Shown here piece after piece: positions 60,119 to 64,000 of a DNA stretch of 64,000 nt. The stretch spans positions 1-64,000 of the forward strand of contig NZ_QEQL01000001.1 of the NCBI RefSeq assembly GCF_003097135.1, written 5' to 3'. A program made the translations under genes and the position numbers. Origin of the DNA: Pseudomonas sp. URIL14HWK12:I12. GTDB taxonomy: Bacteria > Pseudomonadota > Gammaproteobacteria > Pseudomonadales > Pseudomonadaceae. Each line of letters starts with the position of its first letter. Within the stretch, counting starts at the first letter, position 1. Below the pieces are notes generated by a model that worked only from the letters and a program-made list of their open reading frames with translations, was not told the origin of the DNA and did not search any database.

Positions 60119-60340
60119 TTACGCTCGGCGCCATGCTACGGCTTCAATGCCATATTGCTGCGCTACAGGGGCTGTTGTTTTCTGAACGCGCTCTCGGCCG
60201 AACCTGGCGATACGACCGACGCCCGCGTCACAGCTTGCCCAATGCCATGCCTCCTGACTGTCCATGCGCTCTGCACGGATGATGAAAGACTTCGGCGCCC
60301 CGTGAAGGGTGTAGTCGATAACGAACAGTTGCGCAGCCAT
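60119..60340 (-). CDS. DUF6555-like small protein
   Basis: A 73-residue soluble protein (MAAQLFVIDYTLHGAPKSF; AWHWASCDAGVGRIARFGRE) resembling small Pseudomonas proteins I recall as DUF6555. A strong AAAGGAGG ribosome site precedes the ATG by 11 bp. The function is unknown. It follows the EgtB-EgtD gene on the same strand, 70 bp away. Confidence 0.75.
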   Translation of the reverse strand: MAAQLFVIDYTLHGAPKSFIIRAERMDSQEAWHWASCDAGVGRIARFGRERVQKTTAPVAQQYGIEAVAWRRA

Positions 60341-60410
60341 TGCGGTTGGATCCTCCTTTGCGTGTCCTTGCAAACAGAGGCTATTTGGCTGCAAAAATTC
60401 CATGCTTCGC

Positions 60411-62618
60411 TCATCGCAGGCAGAACATTCCCACCTCTGGCGCCTCGCTCAACCACTGCTCAGTGAGTTTCCAGCCGGCTCGCGCCGCGAGCATGGACAG
60501 CTTGTCGACGGTGAATTTGTGGGAATTCTCCGTGTGCAAGGTTTCGCCCTTGGCGAAAGTGAACACCTCGCCGGCAATCGTGACTCGCTGCGGCGACCGT
60601 GCGACCAGATGCATCTCGATACGCTGCTGGCCGGGGTTCCATCGGGCGTTGTGATCGAAGGCATCAAGGTCGAAATCAGCACCAAGCTCTCGGTTGATAC
60701 GGGTGAGCAGGTTCTTGTTGAACGCAGCCGTTACGCCCTGGCGGTCGTCATAGGCAGCTTCCAGCAGCTCCACAGGCTTGACCATGTCCACCCCTACGAT
60801 GAAACAGGCGTCGCGGCCCAGGGAATGGCGTGCTGCACGAAGAAAGGCCACCGCTTCTTCTTCATCGAAGTTGCCAAGGGTCGAGCCTGGGAAGAAGCCT
60901 ACACGTGCTCGCCCCCGGGCGTCGGCGGGCAGGCTCAGCGGCTGGGTAAAATCACCCGTTAGTGGTGTGATGTTCAGATGCGGATAGGTGCACCGCAGCG
61001 TCTCACACGCCCGGCCCAATGCATCCGCACTGATGTCGATCGGCACGTAGGCGCCCAATTGAGGGGCGGCGTCCAGCAAAAGGCGGGTCTTCTCACTGGC
61101 GCCGCTGCCAAATTCCACCAGGGAAGCGCCATTGGGAATCAGGGCAGACAGCTCGGGCACGATGCGGCGCAGCAACCCTGCTTCGGCGCGGGTAGGGTAG
61201 TACTCTGGCAGGGTGCAGATCTCCTCGAACAGCCGCGAGCCTTTGGCATCGTAGAAATACTTAGGCGACAGTGCCTTTGGCGAAGCCTTGAGGCCGGCCA
61301 GCACATCATGGCGGAACCCTTCTTGCGGGTCGGTAGCGGCAGGTGAAGGGACCGGGTGCAGCGCGTTGGCGCGGCTATCCCGTGCCAGGCGCAGGCCGGC
61401 CCGTGCCCAGCGAGCGTTGGCGGGAAAAAAGTTGCGATACGTCGGGCGTGTGTGGCCGGCGGGCGTGAACTGGCAGCCCCCGCGCAGCACGAACTGGTTG
61501 CACATGAACTTGCCGTTGTATTCGCCGACCGCGCCTTTGGCTGGCTTGAAACCGGGATAAGCGCTGTAGGCGGTCTGCGTCCATTGCCAGGCCACGTCGT
61601 CAGCCTGCTCCAGTGTTCCGGTGCGCCTTGCCAATTCCCACTCGGCCTCGCTGGGCAGCCGTGCCTCTGCCCAACTGGCATAAGCGGAAGCCTCGAAATA
61701 GCTCAAATGAGTAACGGGTGCGTCGGGATCCAGAGGCTCCAAGCCCCGTAGCGTCATGGCCTGCCAGCCTTGCGCAAGATGCTCGGGGTACTCGGGCACT
61801 CGTTGCCAGTAGCCCGGCGCTTGCCAACCGTCGGCCTGCACGGTGGCCCACCCCTCGGAGAGCCAATGGGCAGGCTGGCGATAGCCGCCGTCGCCAATGA
61901 AGGCCAACCATTGGCCGTTGGTGACCAATCGGTCACTGATCTCGAACGGTGCGAGATATACCTTGTGGCGCGGCCCCTCATTATCGAATGCGAAGTGTTC
62001 ACCGTCGTGACCGATTTCTACCAACCCGGCGCCATGATGGCGCATGCGACCGGCGCGGCCCCGGTCGTCCCGCGGCCAATCAGGGTTATAGGCTGGCTTG
62101 AGTGCCGAACAGCTGAACAAGTGCAGAATGTCCATCAGGATCAGCTCCTGATGCTGCTGCTCGTGGTTCAGCCCCAGTTCCACCAGTGCGCACTCAGCAT
62201 CGGCCAGGCCTTGGGCCAGCAGCGCCTGCATGTGGGTGTCCACATGGGCGCGGTACGCCTGTACCTGCGAAAGCGCCGGGCGCGTCATCAGCCCGCGCTG
62301 TGGTCGGGGTTGGCGCGGGCCGACCGCTTCGTAGTAAGAGTTGAACAGGTACCCGAACGTCTCGTCGAAGCGCTGATAACCCGGCAGGTGAGGGATCAAC
62401 AAGAAGGTCTCGAAAAACCAGGTGGTGTGCCCCAGGTGCCATTTGGTGGGGCTTGCGTCGGGCATCGACTGAGCCCCCATGTCCTCGGCCGACAGCGGCG
62501 CAGCGAGGGCCAGGCTGTGCGCTCGCACCGCACCATAGCGCTGGCGCAGGCTGGTGTGCAGGCGTGGCTTGGATGAGGCGGGCTGCAGCGGGTGGGCCTG
62601 TGGCAGTGGGCTGGTCAT
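60411..62618 (-). CDS. EgtB-EgtD fusion: ergothioneine sulfoxide synthase and histidine N-alpha-methyltransferase
   Basis: A 735-residue fusion. Residues 1 to about 425 are EgtB: a DinB-like part with iron ligands His61 or His64 and the His152-x3-His156-x-Glu158 motif (NHEQQHQE), then a formylglycine-enzyme-like domain (APFEISDRLVTNGQW; FVLRGGCQFTPAGHTRPTYRNFF). Residues about 433-735 are EgtD: FYDAKGSRLFEEICTLPEYYPTR, SAM-binding VEFGSGASEKTRLLL, PGSTLGNF and HTENSHKF. EgtD trimethylates histidine to hercynine and EgtB joins it to a thiol. The ATG giving MTSPLPQAHP has GGAG about 8 bp upstream. No EgtA, EgtC or EgtE gene is visible. Confidence 0.93.
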   Translation of the reverse strand: MTSPLPQAHPLQPASSKPRLHTSLRQRYGAVRAHSLALAAPLSAEDMGAQSMPDASPTKWHLGHTTWFFETFLLIPHLPGYQRFDETFGYLFNSYYEAVGPRQPRPQRGLMTRPALSQVQAYRAHVDTHMQALLAQGLADAECALVELGLNHEQQHQELILMDILHLFSCSALKPAYNPDWPRDDRGRAGRMRHHGAGLVEIGHDGEHFAFDNEGPRHKVYLAPFEISDRLVTNGQWLAFIGDGGYRQPAHWLSEGWATVQADGWQAPGYWQRVPEYPEHLAQGWQAMTLRGLEPLDPDAPVTHLSYFEASAYASWAEARLPSEAEWELARRTGTLEQADDVAWQWTQTAYSAYPGFKPAKGAVGEYNGKFMCNQFVLRGGCQFTPAGHTRPTYRNFFPANARWARAGLRLARDSRANALHPVPSPAATDPQEGFRHDVLAGLKASPKALSPKYFYDAKGSRLFEEICTLPEYYPTRAEAGLLRRIVPELSALIPNGASLVEFGSGASEKTRLLLDAAPQLGAYVPIDISADALGRACETLRCTYPHLNITPLTGDFTQPLSLPADARGRARVGFFPGSTLGNFDEEEAVAFLRAARHSLGRDACFIVGVDMVKPVELLEAAYDDRQGVTAAFNKNLLTRINRELGADFDLDAFDHNARWNPGQQRIEMHLVARSPQRVTIAGEVFTFAKGETLHTENSHKFTVDKLSMLAARAGWKLTEQWLSEAPEVGMFCLR

Positions 62619-62683
62619 CGAAGGTGCTCCCTCACGGACGGTTATAAGTTTATAAGCGTCGGTCAGCACCGATGGCCGCAAGT

Positions 62684-64000
62684 TCAACCGGCCGAACCCT
62701 CATCGGTCGAGCGGTTACGGCGCGCGTAGTGGGCCAACAGAGGCTGAGTGCTCACACCGTGCAGCACGATCGACATCGCAACCACCGACAACGCCAAGGG
62801 TGCGACGATCGCGGCGGCTTCCGGCGCCAGGTGATGGTCCAGGCAATAGCACAGGTAATAGAGCGTGCCGATGCCGCGGATTCCGAACCAGCCCAGCAAC
62901 GCCCGCTGATGGCCGTTGAGCAGCCTTCGGCCGCCGCCTAATGCCCACACGCACAGAGGCCGGAGTATGAAGAACAGGCCCGCCCCCAGCAGCAGTGCGC
63001 GGCTGTCCCAGTAGCGCCAGAGCAAGGTGCCGAGCAAGGTGATCAGTACCACCTCAAGGATTCGCTCCAGCAGGCTCACGAACGCCAGGATATCGCCCAT
63101 GATGACCCCGGCGGCCAGTTGCGGCTTTTCCAATTCCTGTACATCGGCAACGATGGCCTGCTCCACAGGCTGCTCATGATGCCCCAGCACTGGGCGGGCC
63201 AGATGTTCGGCAGGCACATGCGATGCACTCAGGCGCGCTTCGGCTTGCCGCAAACCAACGCCTGCGGCGAATACTGCCAGGAAACCCAGCCCTCCCAAGG
63301 CGCTGGCCAAGGCGTACGCTACTGCGATCAGTGCCAAGGCAAGAAAATCGTTAGGTGAGAGAGTGCTGTCTTCATGGCGCACCCGCAGGGCAATCATCAA
63401 ATGCCCCAGGCCTCGGCCCAAACCGTAGCCGATCGCAAGCCCGACCGGCAGTGCCCACAAAAGGTCGCGCAGCAGCCACCCCATCAACCACTGTTCGCTA
63501 TTGTCAGGATGGCCAATCAACAGCAGGCTCAATAGCACGAAAGGAAAGGCGGTGCCGTCATTGAGCCCTGCCTCGCCGGATAAACCGAACCGCACGCGGT
63601 CCTCGTCCTGGGCATCGCTCACCTGCACCATGCTGGCCAGCACTGGATCAGTGGGGGCCAGCATTGCACCCAGCAACAAACTCACCCCTAGCCCAAGCCC
63701 CAGCCCGAAATGAGCAAGCGCTGCCACCCCGGCGATGGTCGCCAGCATCACCGGGCCTGCTAGGCAATAGGCCACCTTCCAGGCACTGCGGCCCAGGCTC
63801 AGGCGTAACTTGATGCCGGTGCCGAACAAGGACACCAGCACGGCAACTTCGGCCAGGCGCTCGAACCAGGGGCTGGCACGAGCGAGGTCCAGATCGATCA
63901 GGGCTGCGCCGGCTGGCCCGATGGCCAGGCCGAAGGCCAGGCATACCGCTGAAGTGGTCACTGGAAGCCAACGTAGATAGGCCGAAGCCAGCGCCAGTAG
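62684..64000 (-). CDS. CPA1-family cation/proton antiporter (5' end beyond window)
   Basis: At least 438 residues of a multi-spanning sodium (or potassium)/proton antiporter. The region LLGAMLAPTDPVLASMVQV and FGLSGEAGLNDGTAFPFVLL carries the conserved acidic residues of the CPA1 ion path. The reading frame stays open and hydrophobic up to the last base of the window (LLALASAYLRWLPVTTSAV), so the start lies outside; a GTG at 63961 is probably internal. The gene is 65 bp upstream of the EgtB-EgtD start and may be co-transcribed with it. Confidence 0.9.
   Translation of the reverse strand, partial: LLALASAYLRWLPVTTSAVCLAFGLAIGPAGAALIDLDLARASPWFERLAEVAVLVSLFGTGIKLRLSLGRSAWKVAYCLAGPVMLATIAGVAALAHFGLGLGLGVSLLLGAMLAPTDPVLASMVQVSDAQDEDRVRFGLSGEAGLNDGTAFPFVLLSLLLIGHPDNSEQWLMGWLLRDLLWALPVGLAIGYGLGRGLGHLMIALRVRHEDSTLSPNDFLALALIAVAYALASALGGLGFLAVFAAGVGLRQAEARLSASHVPAEHLARPVLGHHEQPVEQAIVADVQELEKPQLAAGVIMGDILAFVSLLERILEVVLITLLGTLLWRYWDSRALLLGAGLFFILRPLCVWALGGGRRLLNGHQRALLGWFGIRGIGTLYYLCYCLDHHLAPEAAAIVAPLALSVVAMSIVLHGVSTQPLLAHYARRNRSTDEGSAG

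Noticed and set aside
60411..62618. OvoA (ovothiol) assignment for the sulfoxide synthase-methyltransferase fusion
   Set aside because: The C-terminal domain has EgtD-type motifs (FYDAKGSRLF, PEYYPTR, FGSGASEKT), not those of the OvoA methyltransferase.

Overview
The window is chromosomal DNA of a Pseudomonas, most likely from the P. putida group. The evidence is the 5S rRNA sequence, the 13-gene nuo operon with fused nuoCD followed by aceA, and the gene order mnmA-hflD-purB / idh / cspD-clpS-clpA-infA-bpt-aat-ftsK-lolA-rarA-serS-cysG. Family-level Pseudomonas markers (DUF1652, a DUF6555-like protein) and high-GC codon use agree. I see no phage, insertion sequence, integron, CRISPR array or tRNA gene.

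Layout. (1) 1-290: the 23S-5S spacer, 5S rRNA and terminator of an rRNA operon. (2) 330-9560: queD; a PepSY protein with an OmpR-type two-component pair; a Cache-domain chemoreceptor; an AI-2E family membrane protein; a stand-alone penicillin-binding protein 2; an EamA permease; a small secreted protein. (3) 9736-24727: the complete complex I operon on the minus strand. (4) 24728-35881: isocitrate lyase with a long structured leader and a 28-bp palindrome matching an RccR operator; a secretin-domain protein; a GNAT enzyme with the ribosomal oxygenase RoxA; purB, hflD, mnmA, a Nudix hydrolase and monomeric isocitrate dehydrogenase. (5) 35882-48524: a housekeeping block carrying the bacterial N-degron machinery (Bpt, Aat, ClpS, ClpA), then FtsK, LolA, RarA, SerS and CysG. 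(6) 48537-64000: a more variable region with a type I secretion system (ABC ATPase, HlyD adaptor, TolC-like porin) beside a large RTX beta-helix protein; a DoxX protein; DUF1652 and Nudix genes; a solute-binding protein overlapping a diguanylate cyclase; a DUF6555-like gene; an EgtB-EgtD fusion; and the 3' part of a CPA1 cation/proton antiporter cut by the window edge.

The genes fall into themes. Complex I, isocitrate lyase and isocitrate dehydrogenase sit together, so respiration and the TCA/glyoxylate branch point are physically linked; the RccR-type site couples aceA to Entner-Doudoroff flux. The usual dimeric icd is missing between idh and cspD. The tRNA-protein transferases make N-degrons that ClpS delivers to ClpAP.

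The most interesting parts are the secretion locus and the ergothioneine fusion. The RTX protein has the architecture of secreted mannuronan C5-epimerases (A-module plus three R-modules) but lacks the catalytic YGFDPHE-type motif, so it may have a different polysaccharide activity or only bind. The EgtB-EgtD polypeptide would unite both core ergothioneine steps in the domain order opposite to fungal Egt1. The cyclase/binding-protein pair may sense a periplasmic ligand.
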